A stretch of 8,661 bases of DNA, taken from contig JAAXUD010000082.1 of the NCBI GenBank assembly GCA_013336205.1, positions 1 to 8,661 on the forward strand. The letters are read 5' to 3'. Of the stretch, positions 1-7,006 are shown piece after piece. Position numbers and translations under genes: made by a program. Position 1 is the stretch's first letter; the number at the start of each line of letters is the position of its first letter. Below the pieces are notes generated by a model that worked only from the letters and a program-made list of their open reading frames with translations, was not told the DNA's origin and searched no databases. Source of the stretch: Lentimicrobium sp. (GTDB lineage Bacteria; Bacteroidota; Bacteroidia; Bacteroidales; Lentimicrobiaceae).

Positions 1-3000
1 ATCGCCGTCTTTGTCGTAAGGTGAAGAATAGCTCACTCCGGTTTCAAAGGCGCGGCTTATTTCCCAATTATAGATTTCAAACCATTTTTCATAGACCGAA
101 AAAAACCACTGGTGCTTCGTAAATGCATCCAGGGAAGCATCATACATACCTGCCAGTAATTCAGCCGCCAGCGGTTTCCCATCCGGCCCTGTAACTTTCA
201 GTTTCCATTTCTCAGTTCCGCCTGGCAGCAGCGGGCTGCGGAAGGTCTCAAAGGCAATATTCAGCAAATGCTTTGTATCGGGTATATTAACTGAAGTAAT
301 AAAATTATAGCTACGGTTGTCTGAAACCATATTCAGGCTGATATTCACCTCTCCGGTAAAATCTATGGGAACAGGAAATTCGAGCATTTTTTGTTCCTGT
401 GAAAGAGCAATCCACTCGCTGAATACGGTTTTACCTCTTAGTTGCACTTCGTAGTGAATGCGGGCATTTTTCGATGCAGTTCCTGCAAGTAAGCGGATTT
501 TTTCGCCGGATTTCACTTCCTGTGTCAGCAAATTTGCCCAGAAAGCCTGTTTTACCGGGATTCTTTTTGCGTTAGCCGAAAAAACTGTTATTTCTTTATC
601 TGTACTGACTTTTTGCCCAAAGGCATCGGTGGCGTTCAAAGAAACCAGGTAAAGGCCTGCCTCCCATTTAGATATTCCGGGCATGCTGATAAGACTATCA
701 GAAGCTGTATTGAAAGTATTTTTATAAACCGATTTATCTTTTCGGGCAGCTTTTTCGTCTTCAATCAGATAGATATCTGAGGGTAGTTGTTTGATGAATT
801 CTTCACGGGAATAGAGTGCTAAATCGGGAGCATTCCAGTGCCGTGGGCGGGTGAGACGATCTTCGTCCAAAAGCCGGAATACTTCTATTGTTACATTGGC
901 CGGTGTAGGTTTTCCATTCAGATTAAGTGCAGTAAGCCTGAAGTTTTTAGTTTCATCGCGGTTGAGCAAAGCCGGGATATCCAGTCCGATCACCAACGCT
1001 TTCTCACTCACCTGAACCGAAGTAAGGCTTGAGCGGGTTTCTCCATTGATGTCTGTTACATCGGCATAAACCGTGTAATTGTAAACAGGATCAAGATCTC
1101 CAAAATCACCGGGGTCGGGCGATGCGGTGAAGTTTACCGTAAATGATCCGTCAGCAATCGTTGTCAGGGTGCCATTGGCTATTTCGCTTTCGGGTAACAT
1201 GCCAGGCCAGCTGCGCATGCCATAGCGGAAAAACGGAAAATTTGCCGACCGGACTACCCGATAACTCACGTTGGCTTCGCTGATGGGTATACCTGAATAG
1301 CTTTCAGCTTTTCCTGAAAGGGCAACTTTTTCATTCAAACGATAACTTCCGGTAAGCGGTTGAAATTTAACCTCAAACTTTGGCCGTTTGTATTCTTCAA
1401 CATTAATAAATGCGCTTCCACTGTTATTCGAGATGCGGAATTGCCCGTTAAGACCGGAGGCCGGCAATACAAACGAACCGCTGAATGAGCCGAAACTATT
1501 GGATATTACTTCAACGGTGTTTACTTTCTGGCCGTTTACATCGAAAAGAGTTATCGTTGATCGGTTATCAGCAACAATCCGGTTGTTTTCCTCCTCTGTT
1601 CCAACCACGATTCCTTTAAAATAAACAGCTTGTCCGGGCCGGTAAATCGCCCTGTCGGTAAAGAAAAAGGTGCGGATTTTTTCCGCCTTTACTGGTTCAT
1701 TGTTGCGGTAACGGGAAAAATAATTTTCAGCAACCAGGCGGTCATTTTTGTAAGAGAAATCAAACGACAGCGTCGAAAAATCGCGTCCGGAATAGCTTTT
1801 AATGGTGAAAGAACCATCTTTGCCGGTAGTGTATTGCTCATTGTCTTTCCGGATATAGTTTCGGCTCCGGTAATCATATTCCCGGGTGAAACTTTTAATA
1901 TTCACTCCCTGAAGAGGTAAGCCTGAACTACGATCGAGCAGGTAGAAGAGCCCGGAGCCATCTTCATTACGTTTACTTGTATAGCTGATATTGCTCGACC
2001 AGAAATCTTTGACAGTAACCGGCGATTCGCTGCGGTTGAATGCGGCACTGCCTGAAATCATCAGCGCATAATAACCGGTTTCTAATGCAGGAATGATAAC
2101 TTCAATGCTGTGTTGATTAAAATCGTTTGTTTCGGGTAAGGTAATGTTCCATTCCTTCGCTGGTTTCATTGCCAGGTATTTGTCAAGACCGCGTTCGCCA
2201 TAAATCTCCTGTTTCAGGCTGGCATCTTTGTCATATTCTGGCTCTAAAAGCCTGAGAAATATAGTTTTCTGATTACGGAAGTTAACCAGAATGGGAAATG
2301 CTTTACCGGGAACCACTTCTAGATCTGTCTGGAAACTGAGTGAAGGTTCTTCGATAGACCTGAGTAAAACCAGGCAATTTTTAGCACCGTCGGTGTCCGG
2401 ATATTTTTCAAAGGCTTTCAGGCACCAGTTACGGGCAGTTACGAAATTATTATTAGGTTTTGGCTTTTCGTTGTAAGGCCTTTTAAAATCTGCCTGAACT
2501 GTTCCTGAATACCAGTACGAAGCAATTTTTTCAATAATGTCAGTAGATACCGGATTGTTGGTGTATTTTTCTTCAAGTGTTGTCAGCGTATTCAGGTACA
2601 GACTGTCTTTCGTCTGGTAATTCAGGTGGTTTCTTACAAATTCAAGTCGTTTCAGGCTGGCATCTACCAGGGGTATTGGATCTTTATCGGTAAGGTGAAA
2701 TTTTTCAATCGCCTGTAAAAGAAGAATCGCATTATAATGAAAGGAGCGTTTATCATTAGTAGAAATGTCCAGGCCGGTAAACTGCTCTGGAGTTGAAAGC
2801 AGGGCCGGATCATTCATAATAAAGGCGTTGATTGGTCTGGTAACAGCGGCTTCCTCGTTACTGAAAAAATCGATGGCCCGGTGCGCCAGAAAATCAAAGA
2901 GGGTTGGCCTGAATTTTTTCGAGTTTCCGGCAGTCTCCAGGATAGGATCGTAAATTTTAAGCGAAACGGATTGCAGCAGCAGCGGTTCTTCTACTGAGGT

Positions 3001-3522
3001 CAGGTAATGTTCAGCGGTCTTATCCACAAACATTTTAGCATCCCAGCTGGCAATGTTTTCGGAATTATTATTAATTACGACTGTTTGATCAAGTATACGG
3101 TAGCGGTTTTGCTGATAATACTGCCAGTAAAGGTCGGCCAGGATTGAATGTAAAACCTGTCGGGCGGGTGAAGGCGTGGAGCTCAGGTTTTTTTCCGTTT
3201 CTCCGATATAGTTTTCGATATAATTTTCTTCAAATTCACTTCTGAGCAGGAGCTGATATAGCGCGGCTTTCAGGAATTCCGGCATGTCGTTGTCTGTTTT
3301 TGCCTTGTTGAAGATTCCGTTTACCAGTTCAAGTGCTGACTGGGGCAAACCCTGGGCTGCAAGTGAATCTACCTGTTTCCAGAGGTCTTTGTTGTCGGGG
3401 AAATCAGCCATAACTTCTTTTGATTGGTTAAAGAGTGGCAGTGGTTTTTGCATCAGGCTAAAAGTAGCTCCCAGCGCTAAAAATCCCAGAAGGCTGAAAA
3501 CCAGCAAAATTCGGTTTTTCAT
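1..3522 (-). CDS. Alpha-2-macroglobulin family protein, N-terminal 1174 residues (C-terminus beyond window)
   Basis: The minus-strand frame is open for all 1174 codons from ATG at 3522 to the window edge; an in-frame stop (3526-3528) lies just upstream, which fixes the start region. The N-terminus (MKNRILLVFSLLGFLALGA) is a signal peptide or membrane anchor with no lipobox cysteine, so export to the periplasm is inferred. Residues about 30-390 look helical and repeat-like, as in Bacteroidetes homologues. Beta-rich macroglobulin domains follow: a DGSGLFYLLDRSSGLPLQG segment near 521-539, the classic MG2 signature TDRAIYRPGQ at 622-631, and the A2M-domain signature MYDASLD at 1126-1132. Bacterial members of the family are thought to trap proteases in the periplasm and often sit beside pbpC. 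The thioester region (CLEQ type) would lie further on, so its presence cannot be judged. Family members run to roughly 1800-2000 residues. The family call is strong; the function is inferred. Confidence 0.93.
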   Translation of the reverse strand, partial: MKNRILLVFSLLGFLALGATFSLMQKPLPLFNQSKEVMADFPDNKDLWKQVDSLAAQGLPQSALELVNGIFNKAKTDNDMPEFLKAALYQLLLRSEFEENYIENYIGETEKNLSSTPSPARQVLHSILADLYWQYYQQNRYRILDQTVVINNNSENIASWDAKMFVDKTAEHYLTSVEEPLLLQSVSLKIYDPILETAGNSKKFRPTLFDFLAHRAIDFFSNEEAAVTRPINAFIMNDPALLSTPEQFTGLDISTNDKRSFHYNAILLLQAIEKFHLTDKDPIPLVDASLKRLEFVRNHLNYQTKDSLYLNTLTTLEEKYTNNPVSTDIIEKIASYWYSGTVQADFKRPYNEKPKPNNNFVTARNWCLKAFEKYPDTDGAKNCLVLLRSIEEPSLSFQTDLEVVPGKAFPILVNFRNQKTIFLRLLEPEYDKDASLKQEIYGERGLDKYLAMKPAKEWNITLPETNDFNQHSIEVIIPALETGYYALMISGSAAFNRSESPVTVKDFWSSNISYTSKRNEDGSGLFYLLDRSSGLPLQGVNIKSFTREYDYRSRNYIRKDNEQYTTGKDGSFTIKSYSGRDFSTLSFDFSYKNDRLVAENYFSRYRNNEPVKAEKIRTFFFTDRAIYRPGQAVYFKGIVVGTEEENNRIVADNRSTITLFDVNGQKVNTVEVISNSFGSFSGSFVLPASGLNGQFRISNNSGSAFINVEEYKRPKFEVKFQPLTGSYRLNEKVALSGKAESYSGIPISEANVSYRVVRSANFPFFRYGMRSWPGMLPESEIANGTLTTIADGSFTVNFTASPDPGDFGDLDPVYNYTVYADVTDINGETRSSLTSVQVSEKALVIGLDIPALLNRDETKNFRLTALNLNGKPTPANVTIEVFRLLDEDRLTRPRHWNAPDLALYSREEFIKQLPSDIYLIEDEKAARKDKSVYKNTFNTASDSLISMPGISKWEAGLYLVSLNATDAFGQKVSTDKEITVFSANAKRIPVKQAFWANLLTQEVKSGEKIRLLAGTASKNARIHYEVQLRGKTVFSEWIALSQEQKMLEFPVPIDFTGEVNISLNMVSDNRSYNFITSVNIPDTKHLLNIAFETFRSPLLPGGTEKWKLKVTGPDGKPLAAELLAGMYDASLDAFTKHQWFFSVYEKWFEIYNWEISRAFETGVSYSSPYDKDGD

Positions 3523-3580
3523 ATTTTATGATGTTTGATTCAGGAAATTATGATTTATTATTGTCCAGGATCAGCCTGGC

Positions 3581-3607
3581 ACACTTATACAGATGCAAGT
3601 TAAGTGT
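3581..3607. repeat. Short inverted repeat between the DUF3108 and macroglobulin genes
   Basis: The arms acactta (3581-3587) and taagtgt (3601-3607) are perfect 7-bp inverted repeats around a 13-nt loop. They lie in the 104-bp gap after the DUF3108 stop and before the macroglobulin ATG. A second small stem, ccagg-atcag-cctgg, lies beside it at about 3564-3578. Neither is followed by a T-tract on the minus strand, so an intrinsic terminator is not supported. They could be a weak RNA structure, an operator, or chance. Confidence 0.3.
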
Positions 3608-3626
3608 AATTTCCATAAGCCCCTGC

Positions 3627-4478
3627 CTATTTTTTTGAGGCCCCGGAAGCATGTCCATTCCCATTCCCATTAAGAACTTTTGAGGAAAGCGGATTTTTCA
3701 GACCTTCAAAACTGATCAGTTCCATTTTTACGGAACCGACAATAACCGCGGATTTGAGCAGTACAGGCAGCCGGTTCAGATCATCGGTTACCCAGAGTTC
3801 CATTGGGTAAGGTTCGCTAAAGACTTCTCCTTTAATAACCATTGGCTTAAATTTCAGGCAGTTTAATTTCCCAATTGCTGTTTGTATCTGTTCGCGACCC
3901 AGAAAAACAATTTTAGAAACATACAATGAATCATCTAGAAAGAAGGAAAGAGGGAAGGATTCACCTTGTTGAACACCCGACATATCCAATGTGCGGGCGA
4001 AGTAAAAAACAGATAGAATGTCCTGGGTATTTTCGGGGATTTTTGTGACAGCATTCCTGCTTATCGCAAGGCCATGGTTTTGACGGAATGTAACTTCATC
4101 GTCTTTTTTATAACCGCCTTCGCGGGTGCGGCGGGTAAAATACCAGGGGATCAGGGCCTGTTCATCTATATAAGTTTCGAATTTATCGTCTACTTTGAAA
4201 AAGAAGTTAAACGCCCCTTTTGACAGTCCTGACCCAACAATGTGGAAAGTTTCCCTGCCATTTTTGGTAACTGCTTTTTTTCTGACTTCAAGCTTGGCTT
4301 CACCGGCAGTAACTTTGCCGGTTATCGCGGATTGGTAATAAACGCTGAATGTTAACTTCTCGCCAAAGGTAAAGGCAGTGTTTTCAATGGTTCTTAGTGA
4401 TTGGGCCACAACTGAAAACCCCGAAAAAACGAGCACAGGAAAAATCAGGCAAAGAAATATTTTGTGTTTAACAGACAT
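3627..4478 (-). CDS. DUF3108 domain-containing exported protein
   Basis: The product is 283 residues from the chosen ATG at 4478. The N-terminus (MSVKHKIFLCLIFPVLVFSG) followed by FSVVAQ is a typical signal peptide with probable cleavage at VVA|Q, so the mature protein is probably periplasmic. The body matches the DUF3108 pattern: an early FGEKLTFSVYYQ strand, TAGEAKLEV, an FFFKVDDKFETYID segment, and a late MELWVTDDLNRLPVLLKS stretch followed by an SVKMELISFEGLKNP tail. DUF3108 proteins are beta-rich envelope proteins without a settled function. The last dozen residues (NGNGNGHASGASKK) are low complexity, encoded partly by a ccattc tandem repeat at 3655-3671. The frame extends upstream to an ATG at 4544, but that adds 22 residues ahead of the signal peptide and covers a promoter-like sequence, so the inner start is preferred. 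No Shine-Dalgarno sequence is visible. The gene lies 243 bp after the glycosyltransferase and 104 bp before the macroglobulin gene. Confidence 0.88.
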   Translation of the reverse strand: MSVKHKIFLCLIFPVLVFSGFSVVAQSLRTIENTAFTFGEKLTFSVYYQSAITGKVTAGEAKLEVRKKAVTKNGRETFHIVGSGLSKGAFNFFFKVDDKFETYIDEQALIPWYFTRRTREGGYKKDDEVTFRQNHGLAISRNAVTKIPENTQDILSVFYFARTLDMSGVQQGESFPLSFFLDDSLYVSKIVFLGREQIQTAIGKLNCLKFKPMVIKGEVFSEPYPMELWVTDDLNRLPVLLKSAVIVGSVKMELISFEGLKNPLSSKVLNGNGNGHASGASKK

Positions 4479-4524
4479 TACAAAGAATTTAATATCATGT
4501 TTGCAAAAAGCGTTCCAAAGCGAA

Positions 4525-4537
4525 GTATTATAAAATA
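4525..4537 (-). promoter_or_regulatory. Candidate promoter -10 region for the DUF3108 gene
   Basis: The minus strand reads TATTTTATAATAC here, containing TATAAT (4532-4527) about 49 bp before the preferred ATG at 4478. The same 13-mer occurs again at 6690-6702 upstream of the glycosyltransferase. No convincing -35 or Bacteroidetes -33 TTTG box is at the expected distance, and the region is AT-rich, so this is a tentative call. Confidence 0.3.
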
Positions 4538-4647
4538 ACAACACTTGTCTGAGTAGAAAGTTGGTGATATTTTAAAAATCGGAATAAGTTATAACAGACT
4601 AAAGGTCATTGTATAGTCGAACTGCAGATTATTTCTGGCATATGGAT

Positions 4648-4685
4648 ACAATCCGGGAGTTTTTTAAGATTAAACGAAGGATTGT
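4648..4685. repeat. 7-bp inverted repeat downstream of the glycosyltransferase gene
   Basis: acaatcc (4648-4654) and ggattgt (4679-4685) are perfect inverted repeats separated by 24 nt, in the gap between the glycosyltransferase stop and the DUF3108 gene. The loop is long and no T-run follows on the minus strand. It is at best a weak transcript-end structure and may be chance. Confidence 0.2.
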
Positions 4686-4721
4686 GATGTATTCGCTGGA
4701 ATCAGTATAGCTAATTGTCAT

Positions 4722-6368
4722 TTATCGATCAACTAATCTGACGGAATCAATTACCGGATTTGCAACCCGGCAAAAATAAATAGTGTCTACAGGATGTAAT
4801 GACATACTCCAGGGAGCCGTTTTTACCGAGGAAGAATACATACTGGCGAAATTATTTCCCGAGAAAAAGGTGAGCAAAGAAGCCTTTTTCCATTTCTTTT
4901 CGACAACAACCAATAGCAGGTCTTTATTAAATTCCTGGCGGGAGATATTGGCCGGATAAACAAACAAATCGCCGGACTTAACTACCGGATTGTTTGTGGA
5001 ATAAGTTTTTAAGCCTCTTTTTTCAGCATACCACTGCCAACCCCAATGGCCGGCTGTCCAGGTGGTTTGACCGGGAATAAGTTTAATTTCCGATGCCATT
5101 TTTCTATAATAATCTGCATAACTATAGTCTGAAACCCCGAGAAAAAGCCCAAAAGTCAGGGTGGCAAAAACGGAGAGCCGGTTAATTATTTTTCCGGACC
5201 TTTCAAACAAGGGTGCTGAATACAGTAAAACAAAGGGAAGAATCAATAATATATGCCGGGTAGCCATAAACGGAGCGAAGAGCACCATAAAGGCTGAGGT
5301 AGCTGCAGCAAATAAGAGTATTATAAACCGATCGGTTAGTAAATAATTTTTCAATCCTTCAATAACAGCGCATTGTATTAATTGCCGGACAAGCAGGAAA
5401 AACAGCAATAATCCATTCAGCACGAATGTCACATTCAGGATATTGGAATTCACTGTTTCCGGGATAATTCCTGAAGCAAATAACACCACCTGAACCAGAA
5501 ACAGGAATGGAATACAAAGAACCAGGTATTTGATTAAGGATTTCTTCCAGCTCCCGTAAAGCATAGAAGCTGTGAAGAAAGAAACTGCCCCGGCCGCGGC
5601 CATAAATGACCATAATCGATTTATATGGATCTCTCCTTTGGGTCTGTCAAGAAAATGAACTGAACCATATTCAAAATAATTCCAGACTGACCAAACCAGA
5701 AGCATGCCGATGGGAATAAGTATCACGGCAAGGTATTTATAATCGCGCCGGATGATGATGACCAGTAGTAATACCACCAGGAGGGGAAGTATGGAGTATT
5801 TTATCAGTAAACCTATGCCAAGTAGCAGGGCAGCGAAGATATATCCGGTAGCTTTCTTCTCTTGTGCTGCCTTCAGGAGGAAGAATGCTGATCCCAGAAC
5901 CAGCGAGAGTAAAGGAACGTCGGTCATCAGGTTCTGATTTACAACCAGCGCAGGATTAAAAGCAAAAAGCAACAACAAAAGTGTCCGGTTTTTCAGTTTC
6001 AACCGGCTGATTATTTTATCGAACAGGAACAGCGCCAGGAAGGTGAATACTGATAAAAACAGGTGAAGCGGGATTTCGTTGGTGCCGGTTACAGAAATCA
6101 CCAGAGCAAGCAGGTAAAAAAACAGCGGGGGTTGGTTGTGCGAATATATTGGAGTTGGATCGTCTTTCCAATTGATTGTGCCCGACATGGGCGTAGCCGG
6201 ATGTTCCTTTATCCAGTTGGCCGCTTCCAGATGAAAGGTGTCATCTATGTGATAAGCTTTGTTTATGTTCAGTGCCGTGAGCAATGCCCAAAGTATCAGT
6301 AGAAGGAGAAACCTGTTGTTTAACACAAAATGCAGTTTTGTTTTAAATCTTTTAATGATGTTTCTCAC
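4722..6368 (-). CDS. GT39 / PMT_2-type polyprenyl-phosphate-dependent membrane glycosyltransferase
   Basis: The product is 548 residues with many hydrophobic segments, about 11-13 membrane spans by eye. A basic N-terminus (KRFKTK) precedes the first span (about 19-34), followed at once by HIDDTFHLEA with the Asp pair D42-D43; an acidic pair in the first periplasmic loop is the catalytic hallmark of GT-C enzymes of the PMT/ArnT kind. Further family features are NQPPLFFYLLAL (78-89), MTDVPLLSL (148-156) and ATRHILLILPFVLLY (369-383). The last 140 or so residues (WTAGHWGWQWYAEKRG at 437-452) form a soluble, probably periplasmic domain. Such enzymes move a sugar from a lipid-phosphate donor to an acceptor on the outer face of the inner membrane; acceptor and sugar cannot be read here. 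The start codon is GTG (cac at 6366-6368). The next in-frame upstream stop is at 6393-6395 and no ATG lies between. The leader lies wholly inside the inverted-repeat element. No Shine-Dalgarno sequence is seen. Confidence 0.88.
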   Translation of the reverse strand: MRNIIKRFKTKLHFVLNNRFLLLLILWALLTALNINKAYHIDDTFHLEAANWIKEHPATPMSGTINWKDDPTPIYSHNQPPLFFYLLALVISVTGTNEIPLHLFLSVFTFLALFLFDKIISRLKLKNRTLLLLLFAFNPALVVNQNLMTDVPLLSLVLGSAFFLLKAAQEKKATGYIFAALLLGIGLLIKYSILPLLVVLLLVIIIRRDYKYLAVILIPIGMLLVWSVWNYFEYGSVHFLDRPKGEIHINRLWSFMAAAGAVSFFTASMLYGSWKKSLIKYLVLCIPFLFLVQVVLFASGIIPETVNSNILNVTFVLNGLLLFFLLVRQLIQCAVIEGLKNYLLTDRFIILLFAAATSAFMVLFAPFMATRHILLILPFVLLYSAPLFERSGKIINRLSVFATLTFGLFLGVSDYSYADYYRKMASEIKLIPGQTTWTAGHWGWQWYAEKRGLKTYSTNNPVVKSGDLFVYPANISRQEFNKDLLLVVVEKKWKKASLLTFFSGNNFASMYSSSVKTAPWSMSLHPVDTIYFCRVANPVIDSVRLVDR

Positions 6369-6370
6369 AT

Positions 6371-6582
6371 AGAGACTGTTAAAAATTTTAATTCAAATTT
6401 CAATAGGCCCGTCCTTTAGGGCGGGTTTCGAATAAAAATCCCAGATAATGGCAAAATCCTGAAAAATTTATTATGAATTTACAAATTTTTCAGGATTTTG
6501 CCCCTGATTTTGTTGTTTATCACAATACCCGCCCTAAAGGACGGGCCTATTCAAAGAGGCTAACAAAATTTAAACAGTCTCT
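6371..6582. mobile_element. 212-bp non-coding palindromic element (MITE- or REPIN-like)
   Basis: Three nested inverted repeats share one centre. The ends are agagactgtt (6371-6380) and aacagtctct (6573-6582). Inside is a perfect 25-bp pair, 6402-6426 with 6527-6551, built around ggcccgtcctttagggcggg. Innermost is a perfect 20-bp pair, 6450-6469 (ggcaaaatcctgaaaaattt) with 6483-6502, around a 13-nt loop. Each 25-bp arm is itself nearly palindromic (cccgtcc, ttta, gggcggg, with one G-T wobble), so each arm can fold alone or pair with the other. No ORF lies inside and no clear target-site duplication was found. Structure and size fit a non-autonomous transposon derivative, or two REP-like hairpins in inverted order mobilised by a transposase elsewhere. 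The structure is read directly; mobility is inferred. Confidence 0.72.
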
Positions 6583-6618
6583 TAGCCTTCGGATTTAAAA
6601 AGAAATTAAAAGAATATC

Positions 6619-6663
6619 CTTCAACTACGCTAAGACTGACAATCATCCTAAGTTTAGTCGAAG
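6619..6663. repeat. Degenerate inverted repeat of the cttcgact...gctcag type
   Basis: cttcaactacgctaag (6619-6634) and ctaagtttagtcgaag (6648-6663) are imperfect inverted repeats, 12 of 16 positions paired, around a 13-nt spacer. From memory, the sequence resembles a dispersed repeat common in Bacteroidetes genomes (cttcgactacgctcag followed by tgaca and its inverse). This would be a decayed copy. Confidence 0.5.
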
Positions 6664-6689
6664 ACAAATGTTCGTAACCAAACGACATT

Positions 6690-6702
6690 GTATTATAAAA
6701 TA
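6690..6702 (-). promoter_or_regulatory. Candidate promoter -10 region upstream of the glycosyltransferase
   Basis: The minus strand reads TATTTTATAATAC, identical over 13 bases to the site before the DUF3108 gene. It lies about 320 bp upstream of the GTG start, with the palindromic element between. If it is the original promoter of the glycosyltransferase, the element would now be part of the 5' leader. There is no clear -35 box at standard spacing. Tentative. Confidence 0.25.
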
Positions 6703-6811
6703 TTAATTTTCAGTTAATTTGCAATTTGTTGATGTTTATAGATGTGGCTTAAACCATACCTGTTCGGATGGCTATTGGCAGGTCACATTCCATCTTAATA
6801 ATTGTATCATT

Positions 6812-6827
6812 GCACAAGCATTTGTGC
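6812..6827. repeat. Small perfect palindrome
   Basis: gcacaa, loop gcat, ttgtgc form a perfect 6-bp stem. On the plus strand it is followed by a run of A, and on the minus strand T residues come before rather than after it, so it is not a standard terminator in either direction. A second attgcacaa copy lies 33 bp away (6842-6850), which could suggest a protein-binding site. Confidence 0.3.
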
Positions 6828-7006
6828 TAAAAAAAGAAATTATTGCACAATTGCTGGTGTAATTAAGCTGTTTGTTATAACGGGAAATAAATGCATTGAC
6901 CAAAGGTCCGGGCCTATATCAGAAGCCGTTCTTCCAATACAACAAGCGAGATAAGAAGCGCCAGACATTAATACTTTTAGCTATTCTTCTACAACATCCT
7001 TGTGAC

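Larger units (their letters stand above)
6583..7006. other. 424-bp intergenic region between leuS and the palindromic element
   Basis: No convincing gene was found on either strand. It holds a degraded inverted repeat (6619-6663), a promoter-like 13-mer (6690-6702), a small palindrome (6812-6827) and a 9-bp direct repeat attgcacaa at 6809-6817 and 6842-6850. The sequence is AT-rich. No clear leuS terminator (a strong GC stem followed by Ts on the minus strand) is visible directly after the leuS stop. Confidence 0.6.

Noticed and set aside
458..3538. Several plus- and minus-strand ORFs of 60-100 codons inside the macroglobulin gene
   Set aside because: All are shadows of the long open minus-strand frame and have no recognisable protein features.
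4479..4544. Longer N-terminus for the DUF3108 protein starting at the ATG at 4544
   Set aside because: It would put 22 non-signal residues ahead of a classic signal peptide and would overlap a TATAAT-like promoter sequence; the ATG at 4478 gives a normal exported protein.
5161..6302. Short ORFs antisense or out of frame within the glycosyltransferase gene
   Set aside because: They are shadows of a clear membrane protein frame; none has a plausible start context or domain.
6402..6551. Inverted repeats as part of a CRISPR array
   Set aside because: There is one inverted pair and not a series of direct repeats with regular spacers, and no cas genes are present.
6812..6827. Palindrome as the leuS intrinsic terminator
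   Set aside because: It is about 180 bp past the leuS stop, has a short AT-rich stem, and no T-run follows it in the direction of leuS transcription.
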